From contig OX235271.1 in NCBI GenBank assembly GCA_944472155.2, positions 65,454,416 through 65,518,415 on the forward strand: DNA of 64,000 nt, read 5' to 3'. Source of the stretch: Trichobilharzia szidati. Lineage: Eukaryota; Platyhelminthes; Trematoda; Strigeidida; Schistosomatidae. Positions 22,546 to 35,079 of this stretch are shown one piece after another. Position 1 is the first letter of the stretch; each line of letters begins with the position of its first letter. The notes beneath the pieces were generated by a model. The model was not told where the DNA came from. It searched no databases and was given only the letters and a program-made list of their open reading frames with translations. The position numbers were made by a program, and so were the translations under genes.

Positions 22546-25518
22546 TTGGTTTCAAGCTATAATCAAAAAAATTTATTTCACTGTCTCAATTATTGGATAC
22601 GTGACTGACACCATATGAAGCGTCTTTAAATAATTCAACGGGGGTAAATTGTTTTGCTTAGTGACTTAATCGGATGAAAGTTGGTTCTTGTTAATCAAAG
22701 CATAATATAAAAACCCTACTATTTCTTGTAATTTGCGACATCAATGTTTTTTTAATTGGAAAGATAGCGGCGTTCCGTTCCATTTGAAGACTTTAGCAGG
22801 ATCTGTTAGCATCCCAGAAAGGGATGGTGTTCTCACTGAGAATCTAAATCAGGATCTATCAATGCCTGAACTCTCTAAGGTAGTTAAAACAGCCACTTCC
22901 TGTTCAACGATTTCCATTTAGATTATTTGTGTTTACATGCTAGCTGAGTTGACGAGTTCCAAATATAAAGAACAAGTGATATAGATATTACTGTCTGCTA
23001 GGAACAAACACATCAGACCAATCTAAATATAAAATGGATATAATGAGACTCTTCGGAGAACGACATATGTCAATACTATGAATGAGAAAAGTTTGTACTG
23101 AACGCTACTGATCATTTCAAAACATATGCGTAAGCTTAGAACATTCCATGTTTCAGTTTATAGTACTTTACTATGAATTTTCACAGTAAACCCATATGAT
23201 GACTACTTTTAGCCTTCAGGTCACGATATTCTACCTGGCTAATTGCAAATATTCACAACTACATTGTAAATTATTCCATTTCTACAGTTCAGGTACTGTA
23301 TTACTGTAGTAGTACAATGCTTAAAGTAGAGCTTAGGATATTCAATTTTTCTTTTACTACATCACCTGTGAATGGACTAATGTAAGTGTTCTGAGAGTTT
23401 TTATTCCTCTATTTTGACCTCTTACTTCTCATTATTCATTACTACTCAAAGCATGTGTTACGCGAAGGTGAATGTTTATTGTTTAGAAGACAGTATCTGT
23501 TTACAACACACTAAAAAGCAAAGAAAGGTCGCTTGATAGTTGTTGAAGTATTATTTCAGAAACTAAAGAACTAATACATCATAGGCAGAACTAGTTTGCT
23601 ATTCTTTGAACGTAAAGTTTTGTCACTTGATTGTTTGTTAACATCTGTTTTCGAACTTGGTGGAAAATACTAAGGGTTATTCCAGACAGCTAAGAAATAG
23701 ATTACCTTACCTTAAATAAAAATTGCTAAATAGGCTATGGAGACTTATGTAACTCCTCTAAATCAGTAATTTTAAAACATTCTTATACGTTACATCATAC
23801 AGAATAATCAGTGTAGCAGGGAGAATATTTGTCTTTATCCTCCATGTGAAATTACAGCGTAGATAGATGTCCATTTTCTCTCCCTTCAGCTAACTTTATA
23901 CAGGCTTTTGACTAAATCTTAGTATCTCCGCCAATGTAAAACTTGTGTGTTTAGTAAATAAAAAAATGTGAATTTAATGAGACAATTATGAGATAATTAG
24001 AAGGGTTGTATTATTTTTCGGTCGTGTACAAACCGTTTTGAATTAAGACTATTATAATTTGCCAACAAAGGAAGTAAGATATGCCTTGAAATGACAGTGG
24101 GTAAAACATTTAATTAATTCCCAGATAGACTGTATTTCTGTTACCACAGCGCAGACATCTTTGACAGTGTAACATTCATCTGTAATATCTCTAAAGTTGT
24201 ATAACAGGATATATGTATGACTGAATACAGAAGTATAACCACGGAAACTATTTCAGGATTTTATCGAAGTCCAATGCATCATAAATATAATGCATTCTAG
24301 TACAGTAAAACTTATTAAGTGTACGTTTTTAGAGGATGTATAACGGAATCCAGAGTGTAAGTATTAAATCAGAAGTCAAAAAAGACTAATTATTAAGTTA
24401 TAAACAAAATGGTTACCAAGCAACGTGCTGAAAATTACTTTTTGCCATCTTTTCAATTTTTTCTTTACTAACTTAATAATTTTACTTATTAGATAAAATT
24501 TCTCCAGTGTTTAGGCCTACAATGAATAAACTAATTATTAAATATGAAATAGTTTTGAATCTTTAAATGGACTTAAAATTCAGAATGGGGAATAAGCGAG
24601 GTATTCAGTCGTGTGAACAGTCCGGGACGTGACCATTATGATGACATTGAATAATAATAATCGAAAATGTGACATCGATAAATTTGTCCTCTTTTCAGAC
24701 TGCATTTAACTGTTACCCCATTTGTCGTGTGTTTACATTAGGTGAGTGGGTTTCATCTCTCCACATATATTTTAGGGGCCAAGATAAACTTGATCGCTTG
24801 ATCTCCGCTGATCTTGCTTGCATACCAAACTTAAATAAAGTCACTTAAGTCACCACTTAATAAGTATGGAATACTATGCAAGGTAGTTCTGACAATTTTC
24901 GAGGAGGCCTAGTCGTGCAAGAGATATTTCAGAATAGTATTCTTAAAATGTAAACTAAGAAAGTGAAAGTTTTTGTGTAAATGGATAATTTTTCAGACTG
25001 CCAGTCGTCTTAAATACTTAAATACTTCATCAAACAAAGTAACACTGTGTATTTAGAAGTTAAGCAAAAATAGTCTGGTGCTAATTGTCGCATTGGGAGT
25101 GTTAAAATTTCAAAATCACTACTAGCACTTTTGTCGAAGTATCTACTTTACCAAATTATTCTTCTAAAAATATTGTTATACAGTGGACAGTTGTTTAGTT
25201 TCATATTGTATTTTAGGAGCCTAGTTTGTACGTAAAAAAAGAATAAATTGAATCTGTATGCATGATTTATGAAATGTATTCAAGTTTTTCTCTGTGGAAA
25301 TCTAATTTATGTACTCTAAAAATAAGTGTTTTCACGTAAATAGATGAGACTGCATGGTAACTTGTTGGTGGACGACAAATTATCCTAAAACTAGTTTAGG
25401 CAGTGTACTCAGTTTCACGCTCAAAAAAATATATTGTTTCATAAAAATGCCTAATGTAAAGAAAAACGAGACTGTTATAGGAAACATTAATCAAAACGCA
25501 AAAAGTTGTTTCTCTTAC
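22546..25518. other. Long anonymous intron stretch
   Basis: A plus-strand frame at 22733-22921 reads like protein (FHLKTLAGSVSIPERDGVL) but has no clear acceptor and lies opposite the host gene. The rest shows stops in all frames. Confidence 0.45.
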
Positions 25519-25546
25519 CTCACGATCTTCACGTTCACATTCGAAT
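25519..25546 (-). CDS. Copine-like gene, 28-nt micro-exon (C2A)
   Basis: The exon has a long pyrimidine tract before the acceptor (cttttttttctag) and a GTAAGAG donor on the minus strand. Its first base completes an isoleucine with the two bases left by exon 34976-35079. The rest reads FECEREDRE and ends in phase 0, exactly as exon 17243-17322 requires. The position matches the copine strand and acidic loop FDVYDVDSKS before DFLG. Neighbouring introns are 9.4 and 8.2 kb, so conventional gene finders would probably miss it. Confidence 0.6.
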
Positions 25547-26171
25547 CTAGAAAAAAAAGAATAAAACAGGAGAATGGAAAGCAGATGAATGAGGCCAGAA
25601 AGAGGTGTGATTTATGAGGCGTAGATAAAATGAATTGTTAGTTACTGACACTGTGTATAGCAGTTTGAGTAATTACATCGTCTTTATGGTTGTATAATTT
25701 TCTCGAATGTAATCAACTGGAAGATAATTTCATGAATTGTTGGTGAGAGTATCTGTTATATCATAAGGTTGGCAGTGTAATACTAATGTAATGAGTGACA
25801 AACGGGAGAATTTGTCTTAATTTTCATTGTAAACTCTAAGTGATTTGTGGATGGTTATAAATCACACAGGTTTGTTTCCGTGACATATTTACTATGATAA
25901 TTATTTCAAATTAGCCTGAGTGAAACCATCAGTTTACAGAGTAATTACTTTTGTTGTTCTTCTACTACTTGGATGGAAAAATTGTTATTTGATGTAATTG
26001 TAAATGTTGAGGTTTCCACAGATTGTTGTCATTCGACGGAAAGGCCCAGTCTCTGTCCACTTGTCAACTACTCTGACAGATGATCCCACGTTATTAAAAG
26101 GTAAAAGTGATGCTATTCAATTCGTAATGACCATAGTGGGAATTAGCAACTACTGTTTCATCCCGTGCTGA
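25547..26171. other. Intron DNA upstream of the 28-nt exon
   Basis: It holds the pyrimidine tract of the exon's acceptor at its left edge. Nothing else was recognised. Confidence 0.45.
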
Positions 26172-26424
26172 CATACTCAGTGAGGTATGGTGCTCTCACT
26201 TAGCCGGAACCCAGAACCCATTGTTCCCAATATATAACATTCTCTTTCAATAAAATGAATCAATGAGGGACTTACGAACAATGATTTCATCAAATAATAA
26301 CTGAAACCACTCCCAGAAGACAAACTTGTTTTGGTCGCGTGGTCTGATGCATAACATCTTGGTATCTGAGAGGATAAGTGATAAGTTCTAGTTTCATTAG
26401 GAACACTATGACTCACTGAGTATG
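26172..26424. mobile_element. MITE-like element, 13-bp perfect terminal inverted repeats
   Basis: CATACTCAGTGAG at 26172-26184 is mirrored by CTCACTGAGTATG at 26412-26424, and weaker matching continues inward for about ten bases. The interior has no transposase. No target duplication was found by eye, so a chance or ancient foldback is possible. Confidence 0.45.
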
Positions 26425-26599
26425 CAGGTACATTTAGCTGTCATGTCCTGAATAAGACAAAAAGTGGCTTGCTGACTTTACTGTTATCCTCTACCTATCT
26501 AAAACATGACTTTAGTTAATTAGGACTGAGTTTTATTGATATTGAGCAATGCTGAAGAATATGAGCATAATTTTATGCAATTAATATATTCTACAAAAG

Positions 26600-27260
26600 A
26601 AACAATGAAAGAAGATATAAAACATCATCTACAAAATAAATTGTAACGACTGTGAAAAACAATACATTGGCCAAAGTGGACGTCTCCTTCTTCTTTATAT
26701 CCATGAACATAAGCTAGCCGTCAAAGGACATGACATCCACTGTCTAATATCACTACATATACACAGCCATGGACATCAATTCGACTGGGACAACGTTCAA
26801 ATGTTAGACAGAGGAAACAACAAGAATGCTAGAGAATTTTTAGAAGGCTCCTCGGTATTCCAGTGAATCGTCAATCAATAGACACGTCGGGATAGGCAAA
26901 ATTTACCAATCGATAAGAAGGAAATCTCACATACACAAAGAGTCAGAGTTCAAGTAAAGGAAACAATCAGCACTACTACAGATAAACGTAGTCCAGAGGG
27001 TGTGAAAACACACAAAAACAACCAATTACCTTCAAGTCCACCCACCAGGAGAGATGACTAGTAAACTCGCGAAGAAATCTAAAAGCTCACTTCAAATTGA
27101 AGTATGTGCTAAAGATGTTTCCTATTAGGGCAATGAAAGCTTCGCAAATAAACCATCCAGCTCAGAGGACACAACCACATAAAAATCATCCACCTGAGCT
27201 ACAAATTTTCTCCACCACATCTAAAAGAAACCTTCCATGTTTCATTTAACATAATATTAA
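26600..27260 (+). mobile_element. PLE fragment, GIY-YIG domain and 3' end
   Basis: The frame IIYKINCNDCEKQYIGQSGR, then HEHKLAVKGHD, SLHIHSHGHQFDWDNVQML and NNKNAREFL is the same lineage as 4096-5090, here with the YIG tyrosine intact. Later parts are frameshifted. It ends with CCATCCAGCTCAGAGGACAC and ATCCACCTGAGCTACAAAT, the family's terminal block. Confidence 0.8.
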
Positions 27261-28191
27261 GTCACTGGATTTGTATTCTGTAATTTTAAGTAATATTTAA
27301 CAACAATTTATATTACAATAAATTCAAGAAAAATTAACATTTTTAGTTTGTACGGCAAGCACCTATCGCAATTTTGAGAAACTTGTCAAGTGAGATGTTC
27401 ACTTTTGACAGAGTTTTAGATAAAATGTAAAAATAACATGTCACAAGACCTTTTTAGGCTTTTAAATGGCGGGTTATTCGCTGTTCAATGAAACAAATTT
27501 TTCATGACTGAATAAATTATTTTAAGCGAGCAAATAGTTACAACCAGTGAAACAGCCTAAGTATTTTGAAATAGTTGATACTTTAACCGTAGAAATTTAA
27601 ATGAAACAATTTTCAGTTTACCCGGTTCCCTGGTTAAATATGCTGTTTGTTTAATTGTGGTCAACAGCTGAGACGATCTGACGTCATTGATTTAGTTTAG
27701 GATACGTGTGCTATGGGAATGTATATTACAGGGAATTATGAGCTATTTAGTGGAGCTTGAATAGACTGTTAAAGCGTTCTGCATCAAAAGCCATCTTTTT
27801 TGCACAAAGTATCATCTGAACTTATACGTTAATATTTCCCGTTTTCGAAACAATTAACTTAGGGAATGATATTCCATACATTTCTGAGGACCACGTTAAC
27901 AAAATCATATATGTTATTAACAGGGATCAGCCAGTTTAATGAATTCAAAACAAAGCGAATTTATTTATGTCAGACGATAAGGACTAAGCACATTTTAACT
28001 TACTTTGGTGACTGAAGTGACATTATTGTCTTTCTTACACAGGCAGTTAAGAGTACAGAAACATATCAGTTCCATGACCAGTAAGTCAACAGTTCTTCCT
28101 AAACAGCTAAAATACTACTTTAATCGTAATCTTCAGTAAGGAACAGTGTCAGAGTTATTAAATAATAAACCCATATCGTATCCAAAGTTGT
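27261..28191. other. Intron DNA without recognised features
   Basis: No repeats or frames recognised; a SINE target site is at its right edge. Confidence 0.45.
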
Positions 28192-28343
28192 GCGTCGGTG
28201 GCATAGCAAAAATGCTGGTAAAGAAAAAAGGTTGGGCATGAGGCTAGCAACCTCATCCTATAAAAATAAACACTGCTACAGAAACTTCAAGCCACTCGCT
28301 TGAAGCCCTATGTTCCACTGAGAACGTGAAGGAATAAAAAAAA
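28192..28343 (+). mobile_element. Family A SINE with internal deletion and 12-bp target duplication
   Basis: The head stops after GCGTCGGTGGCATAGC and jumps to AATGCTGGTAAAG in the body, so box B is lost. The tail is intact. TATCCAAAGTTG flanks it at 28179-28190 and 28344-28355, so the copy probably inserted in this shortened form or lost the part later without harming its ends. Confidence 0.88.
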
Positions 28344-28565
28344 TATCCAAAGTTGAATTTGTGTGCACATAAGATATTTATTTTGACATAGAGTTCTTGC
28401 TGAATGAAGTTATGTGTTTGTTGAAATTTTCGATATCAATTCATAAACTCAAGCTAACCTTTCAAAGCACAAAGATATATTCAGGGATAAAATAAATAGC
28501 CGTTTAGCTCGCCTGTGGATACTTTATTAATTTTAAGATTTATTTTAATGGTAGTATGTCACTAA

Positions 28566-28760
28566 TTGACAAAAGTGAGAATTCACGGATCACTGAACTC
28601 CAACCCGAAGGCCCGAGCTGGCAACGCAGAAACCCTGCGTTTGGTCCCTGGTAGTGTCATAGGTGAGCACCGATGTAGAGTGACTAACTATGATGAAACA
28701 CATATTCAGTACTTCCTGGTTTCCAGTAATTCCCTGGTTGACATCGGTTTCCACTGAAAT
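28566..28760 (+). mobile_element. Degraded hammerhead SINE
   Basis: GTGAGAATTCACGG, a CCCGAAGGCCCGAGC stretch and TATGATGAAACACAT near the end follow the order of the family; ribozyme and boxes are decayed. Confidence 0.45.
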
Positions 28761-30189
28761 CTACAATCAGAAATCCTGTTGATGTTTCTCCAAATTTGTA
28801 ATGCTACTGCAGTATAAGAGATTAGTCTTTCGGACGAAAAATCTGAACTGATATCACTTGGCGTACCGATTAATGTATTGGCCGAGCGCTTTCTAATCAC
28901 GGAAATGTTGATTACTGACACTGTCTTCCACTGAGAAGACAGAAAAGTTATTTATCAATACAAGTATTATGCACCTCAGGCTTTTGAATTCAAGATATAT
29001 TTCCTCAAAAATGAAAGGCAAATTACAACAGAAACTATAGTTATTTATAGAACTACTTTGCAGTATGAATTATAACCAAGTGAAACATAAGGGAAACCAT
29101 TTTATGCATCTTTAAATGAGCTTTAAAGCTATTTCTGTGCCTCTTCTTTTTGCCAGTAACATACATATCTTTAAAGCCGCAAATAACCTTAATATTTTAC
29201 TCTACTCAGGCATATTGCTAATGAGAAGCTATTTCTAATTAACTGTAATCAATACTTGTAGGTCATATAGTGTACTCATTAGGGTAGGTAACTGGGCGCA
29301 TTGCGTTCAGTAAGACTATTATAGTGTAACGTATCAACAGCACAACCGGTACCATATAAACTTTTCTATTTTGCTGCCTAATGACTACTACCCATTATAT
29401 AAATCAGAAATAATAACAATCACTTGGAAATCTGTTTGAAAAGTCTGTTTTAATTATTCAACAATATAATAATAACAATAACAACAAAAACAACTTATAG
29501 AAAACTTTCATCTTTAAGGGTTGAAATCATTTATTCTTTTGGGAATTTTACCACAGAGTTAGTTTTTAATTATTGGTAAATTAATTATTCAACAGGAAGT
29601 GATGTGTATTATGCGGAAATAAATATTCTTTTTTTTTTGTTTGATTGTAAAAATGTCGATTATGTTTTTGTTGTTGTTGCTGCTGCAGCTTTTGTTTTTT
29701 GTTATTCGTATTCTAGTTTGATTTATTTATATATGTGTAAATATATATTCCTCAGATTGTTTGTTTTCATGAAACAACGCTGAGAAACATTTACAGATTT
29801 TCTGCGTTATGAAGGCATACCTACTTCTTTCTTGCGAAAACTTTGGAAGAAAAACGTTTTTGTATATCTTACTTTGCAATAATAATAATAATGATAACAG
29901 CAATAATGTTTTGCTTATCCGATAATTACTCAGCTGTACATTGTTATCATTGAAGCTCGATGATTCATTTTTAAGCATAGCTGACATATTTTGTAAATAG
30001 GAGTGAAACTGTGCTGCTTTACATTCCGCAACACGTTAGAGGCTCAGATAAGTTTAATTTAGTTTATTTTCAGCCGCCAGATATTATTATCGTCACCTTT
30101 CCTATAATGACAATAGTAATTATTATTTTACACTTACAAGTGAAGGAATATTATCTTATCAATCAGATGTATTTAGGTAAAAGTTAACG
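28761..30189. other. Intron DNA with an unexplained open stretch and simple repeats
   Basis: The minus strand at 28925-28761 reads SVINISVIRKRSANTLIG and AVALQIWRNINRIS, which looks protein-like. It is not needed by the phase of the host gene and matches no family known to me. Simple CAA and AAT runs occur near 29465, 29670 and 29880. Confidence 0.4.
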
Positions 30190-30497
30190 TGACCAGTAGG
30201 GTGCAGCAGGTCGGGTGTGAGGATAAATACACGCCGAAGACATTGGCTAGGGGTCGCGCTATGTCGTGAATTGGCAGAAGTTAGAATTCATGGGCCATTG
30301 GATCAGGTCCCAGTGGCTTAATTGTATACGAGCTCGCCTTGTAACCAGAAGGTCCTGGGTTCGAATCCCGGTGGGTGTGTATTGCTGAAGAAACAGCTGT
30401 CCGGTACTCCGTGTTGGTTTTCCAATGGTTCTCTAATTAATGTCAGCTCCTGATGAAATCCTGTAAACAATCAAATCCCTACAAACCAACACTTGAA
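30190..30497 (+). mobile_element. Hammerhead SINE with the ribozyme stem II deleted
   Basis: The copy is otherwise complete, from GACCAGTAGGGTGCAGCAGG through box A and box B (GGGTTCGAATCC) to ACCAACACTTGAA. The core reads GCTGAAGAAACAGC: the bases between CTGAAGA and the last AA of GAAA are gone. AAGTTAAC occurs at both flanks and may be the target duplication. Confidence 0.88.
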
Positions 30498-30928
30498 TAT
30501 AAGTTAACTCTTGTTTTAAATTCATACTCAACTGCAGATAAAGGTTTAGTGGTTAGGTACATGATGAAATGCGGACTGAGTGTAGTTATTAAGCATATTT
30601 AGGCAAATATAGGATAAGCATAGATAATTCCTATCAGTCTAGGTTTAATTCGATGGATTTTTTTAATCCAGTAGTGATGGAAAAGTTGTGTTTTCCATAT
30701 ATTCTATCCAAACTTGGACTTTTATCCACATTTTTCGGAATTTCTGCTTCCTAGATATCTTCAGCAATATAATGTGTGAATGTCTTAATAAGGTGGGTCA
30801 CAGTTTTCATGGATATCGATTCAAGTGTTTTATTAGTGGATTTAACAAGCACTAAGGTTACTGGGCATTTTAGTAGAGTTCACGAGTCAAACTTTTCTAG
30901 ATTACAGTGTAGTATGCCCTACTGCTGT

Positions 30929-31160
30929 GCGTCTGTGACACAGCGGTAAAATGCTTGCCAATCACGCAACTGGCTTGGGGTTCGATCTTTGGCCGACGCA
31001 CTTCTTTACCTCACTAAGTCAGTAATAAGACTGGTAAAGAGGGAAGGTTGGGCATGAGGCTAGCAACCCCATCCCGCAAAAATAAATAGCACTGCTGCCG
31101 AAACTTCAAGTCTCTAGCCTGAATCCCTATGTTCCACTGGGAACGTAAAGGAATAAAAAA
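30929..31160 (+). mobile_element. Family A SINE, diverged head
   Basis: It has the whole order with box B GGGTTCGATCTT and tail TATGTTCCACTGGGAACG. The anticodon-like arm differs from the consensus. Confidence 0.82.
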
Positions 31161-32784
31161 TTCTCTAGGGACACAATAATTTTCCGTCCAGTATCAAATT
31201 TATTTTCCATTTTTATAATTAAACAGAAGTAACTCATTTGTGTCTTTTACCTTTCAGGATACATATTAATTGTAAAATATCTACCAAACTCGAAATGAAT
31301 GCTGTATATCTTCAGAGAATTATGCGGAAATTAGTATGTTGCAAACAACACAATCCAGCTAAACACGTATATGATGTATTGATAACCCAGAGTTTAACAT
31401 AGAATAACATCTATGAAAACATTTTAAATTGCAAACGTATACAAACAGTTACAGCATTACGCGCTGTAGATTTCATCAAAATAACTTCCGAATTCAAACA
31501 CGTGTCGTGCGTTCTAACATTTAAAACACAAAAGTGACTCATCATACCAAAACGTTTTGTGATTGTTATCAAAAAATCATTTAAGTAAATGGAAAATCAC
31601 AAATACTGGAACATTGTGAAAGACCAACTGTACTAAGCCTCTAAAAACTGCATATTTTTGATTGATGTTTTCCCATACTTTTTTATACAATTTTTTATCT
31701 GTTGTCATAGATTATTGTGATGTATAGGCTGATTGATTAATGCATGTAGTGGACAAATTGTTTGGAAAATCCCTCCTGAACAGTCTATTTATACGTTATA
31801 CGTTTTTCCCCTACACTACGTATCATTAATTCGAAATTTGCATACCACATGTTGATTTCGACCTTTATTATTTGCCTTTATCCTAGTCAAAACTTTAATT
31901 GTAGTACTTTGTGACTGTGTGTACATTGACAATGTGTTGTTTAACGATATGAGTTTGTTTGAGTGAATGAAGTTCATTATGACCCGGAAAGACTTGATGT
32001 GTTACTCTTGTGGATGTAGCTTATGATTCCACCTCTTTGCGAATATTCTCCTTGATTCAAAGGTGCGTTTTACAGCTGAACTTTGGCTGACTAATTTTGT
32101 TCTACCGTGCTTGTTTTGTATTTAGAAAGGTACATTGCTTGTATAGCTGCCTCAAGGCACTGTTGAGGTAAATTTGAATTTGATGTAATTCCTTTATAAT
32201 AACCATGCAAAAATATTGGAGATCAATTGTTATTTCCGTGCGTTTGGAACGTTTTGTGATAGTGCGTGCCTCGACGAAGTTTTGTCAGCTATACAGTAGA
32301 ATGTAGAGATCAGTTTCTTGAGTTCAGACTAAAATCAAACAAATTTTGTCTCTAGAACGTACACGTTAAAAGATTTAGTATGTTTTTTTTTTAAGTTTGA
32401 TCTGTATGGTAGTCATGTCATTCAAAATTGTTGCTATAATTTGGGCTATGCTCATAAGTTCAGATATTTGGATTCAACAAATTTAACTCTAGACCTCTAA
32501 TTAAAGACCATTATCACGGTTTGTAGTTCTTGTTCAACGACTACATATCCTGTAACAATTGAATCCTTTGAAATTTTACCATTTATTCATCTGAAAGGTT
32601 GATCACTAAACGACTGGCTCGGAGTCGTTTCTGTTGAATGTGAAACAGTTCTGTGAAGTGAAAATCATAATTTCATGAATTGATTCTTAATCCATTTACG
32701 GATTCACTAACATCGCTCGTATAGTCTCTTGCTCAGGATACGACATAAGATTATTTGCCCTAATTTAATACAGACTCCAATATC
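31161..32784. other. Long anonymous intron stretch
   Basis: No frame above 60 codons and no shared repeat; a T run near 32382. Confidence 0.45.
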
Positions 32785-33455
32785 TAAAGACGAAAACTAG
32801 ATTGTTGGCAGAAAAAGCAGTAAAGACAGGACTTCAAGTGAACTTAGAGAAGACAGATATGATGTCGTTATCTGCTCAGTACTAACAAGCAGCTATCACT
32901 GCCAAAAGGAGAAATCTAAAGGAAGTCACCTGCTTCACTTTTCCTTGCAGCATCATTTCAACTACAGGCGCCTCAGATGAAAATGTCAGAGTAGAAATCG
33001 AGGAAGCAATGTAGATCTTCATCACTCTGAAATCTATGTGGAAATCTGTTGAAGTCAGCATAGGGAACAAGATCCTGACTTTCAACCCTAGTGCCGAATC
33101 AATGCTTCTATATAGCACAGAGACTTGGTGTGTCACGAAAAATCACTTACAACAGGTTACTGAAGACTTTATCAGCAGCTGCCTTTGCTGTAGTACAGAC
33201 AGGAAACAAAGAACAACCAATAAATACGTTGATGTAAGTAGGGTCGAACCGGGCAAACTGTGAGGATAGAGTTTAGTGACATGACTTCGAGTGGAACGCT
33301 AGTCAGAAACTGCAAGTTGGGTGTCCGAAGTTGACATGGTCAAGATCTTGTGAGGAGGAGAGGAAAGCTGACAGGAAATTTTTACAGGAAACAGCGTAAA
33401 ACGCAAGTGTGCTGTTGAAGCCCTGTGTTCCACCTGGAAACCTAGCGACAAACAG
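32785..33455 (+). mobile_element. Old RTE-type LINE fragment
   Basis: Pieces read KTGLQVNLEKTDMM, MWKSVEVSIGNKILTF and SAESMLLYSTETWCVTKN. It ends with TTGAAGCCCTGTGTTCCACC. Divergence from the 12.4-kb copy is high, and the middle has a deletion. Confidence 0.75.
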
Positions 33456-34500
33456 TCATAGTTCTTATCACTTTTCAATGCTTCATTAGCTTTTGGCATA
33501 CACTTAAAATAGCTAAATTACAATAAAGTTTATTAAAACAAACCACTTAGTGTAAACTGTCATTTGTGCATGGAAGCAATGAAAAATTTATAGGCTACAG
33601 ATGACTTTCCAAACTACTATCCTACAGTTAGCTCATGAAAACCTACAACTTCTTATTTCTTGTGATTTCTTTTATGTTTTAGTATGAAACGTATTACAAT
33701 TACCTAGATTGCCGGCATCATCTAAAGCAACATATACTTCATGGATATAACCAATAGCTTTAGTTATTTACGTGTACAACAATAAATTTATTTGACACAC
33801 TGGCAACATACAGTTGCAGCCTATATTCATAACATGTGATTTCATTTAGAAAAGGGAGAAAATGTTAGACAATCCATCAAACATACACAGAATTCTCTTT
33901 ACTGTATACATTTCGAAAGAGAACAGATCCAGTTACTCCATTTTACGCCACCATTACTTTAAATTCAAGAGATTCGTTAAGCATTATTTGAAGATTACAC
34001 AAATAGACAGATTACAGGATTGATTTAATTTTCTGAAGAAAGACTCGGTCAGATTTTGATCAGAGTCTACATAAAATAATTTTGTTTACTTTGTTTTGAT
34101 GACTATTCATAATTTAGAAAAGGCTGGCCAATTAATCTACATACAATATATGACCTCTCATTTATATGTGCCTCTGATGCTTAAATTTTGTTTATTTTCC
34201 TAAAATTAAAAAGTTCGAACTAGTTAGCTGAAAGTAACGTTGGAATTATTTACTTTAAAATTGCTGAGATTTGTTTTTTTTAAAATAATTTTTACTTGTC
34301 TATTAAGTGACCTGATTATTCCGTCACCCATGTTTCATATATTTTGACTAATGTCACTTTAGAATATATAGGATATTGTTTTTGGTACATGTTGATATGC
34401 AAAAAAGATATATCTACAGTATACAGCATAGAAACGTTTCGCATGTTTCACTGTATAGATTTTGTTATCACTTTACTGCTTAGCTTTCAGAGTGAAATTT
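33456..34500. other. Intron DNA without recognised features
   Basis: AT-rich with scattered T runs and no open frame of note. Confidence 0.45.
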
Positions 34501-34699
34501 CAGAGCTTTAAGCTTGAGCTTTCAAGTCACGGTAGCAGTGGTGTTTGACTTTTACGCCATGGAGTTGCTAGCCTCATACCCAACCTTCCGCGTTTACAGG
34601 GCTTACTACCGGCAAAGCGAGAGTGTGTCAATCAAGAATCGAACCGCGGACCATTTGCATGGTTGGTGAACATTCTACCTCTGCACCAGCGACGCATAC
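34501..34699 (-). mobile_element. Family A SINE, diverged, minus strand
   Basis: Reading the minus strand gives TGCGTCGCTGGTGCAGAGGT, a decayed box B, and the GGTTGGGTATGAGGCTAGC body. Confidence 0.65.
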
Positions 34700-34734
34700 T
34701 GCACTATCCACCAGACCCCTTGGGCCACACAGTA

Positions 34735-34905
34735 TTATAAATATATTATTCATTGTTTGATTTCCGAGTAGAACATGGGGCCTAAAAGGAATATTTTCGC
34801 TGCACTTTGTCTTCTGTCATCGCTTTCAAGTGATTCCACCATACCCAGCTCCTTGATTCTCACTACAGGGGTTCCCCTCAGAGGGAGGCTTAGCTTGCGC
34901 TGTTA
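34735..34905 (-). mobile_element. RTE-type LINE 3' end
   Basis: On the minus strand, GGCCCCATGTTCTACTCGG and an AAT-rich end match the RTE 3' terminus. The stretch before it resembles the last coding part in decayed form. It lies 70 bases downstream of the donor of exon 34976-35079. Confidence 0.55.
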
Positions 34906-34975
34906 TAGATTAACAACGATAAAGCTAATTTTTATACTTTCATTGTAAGGTAAACATAAAAAGAATTACACTTAC

Positions 34976-35079
34976 ATTTCTGTTGTGATTATTTGTTTCT
35001 CTTCAAAACAATATTCCAGATTAAGACGTGTTGTATAATTTGGTGCAAGGTTGTTGTAAACAAGTTCGGTTTCCGTTAC
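34976..35079 (-). CDS. Copine-like gene, C2A core exon (104 nt)
   Basis: This is the exon that first identified the gene. It starts after an acceptor ending in ttatttcag and ends at GTAAGTGT on the minus strand. It encodes VTETELVYNNLAPNY, then RLNLEYCFEEKQIITTE, and leaves two bases. Copines carry a very similar stretch in their first C2 domain (a TEV block, then NNLNP, then a DYFFEEKQ-type strand). Copines are cytosolic proteins that bind membranes through two C2 domains and end in a von Willebrand A-like domain. The family call is by eye; a divergent C2 protein of another family is the main alternative. Confidence 0.65.

Noticed and set aside
22733..22921. Plus-strand coding exon
   Set aside because: Protein-like text but no clear acceptor or domain, and opposite to the host gene.
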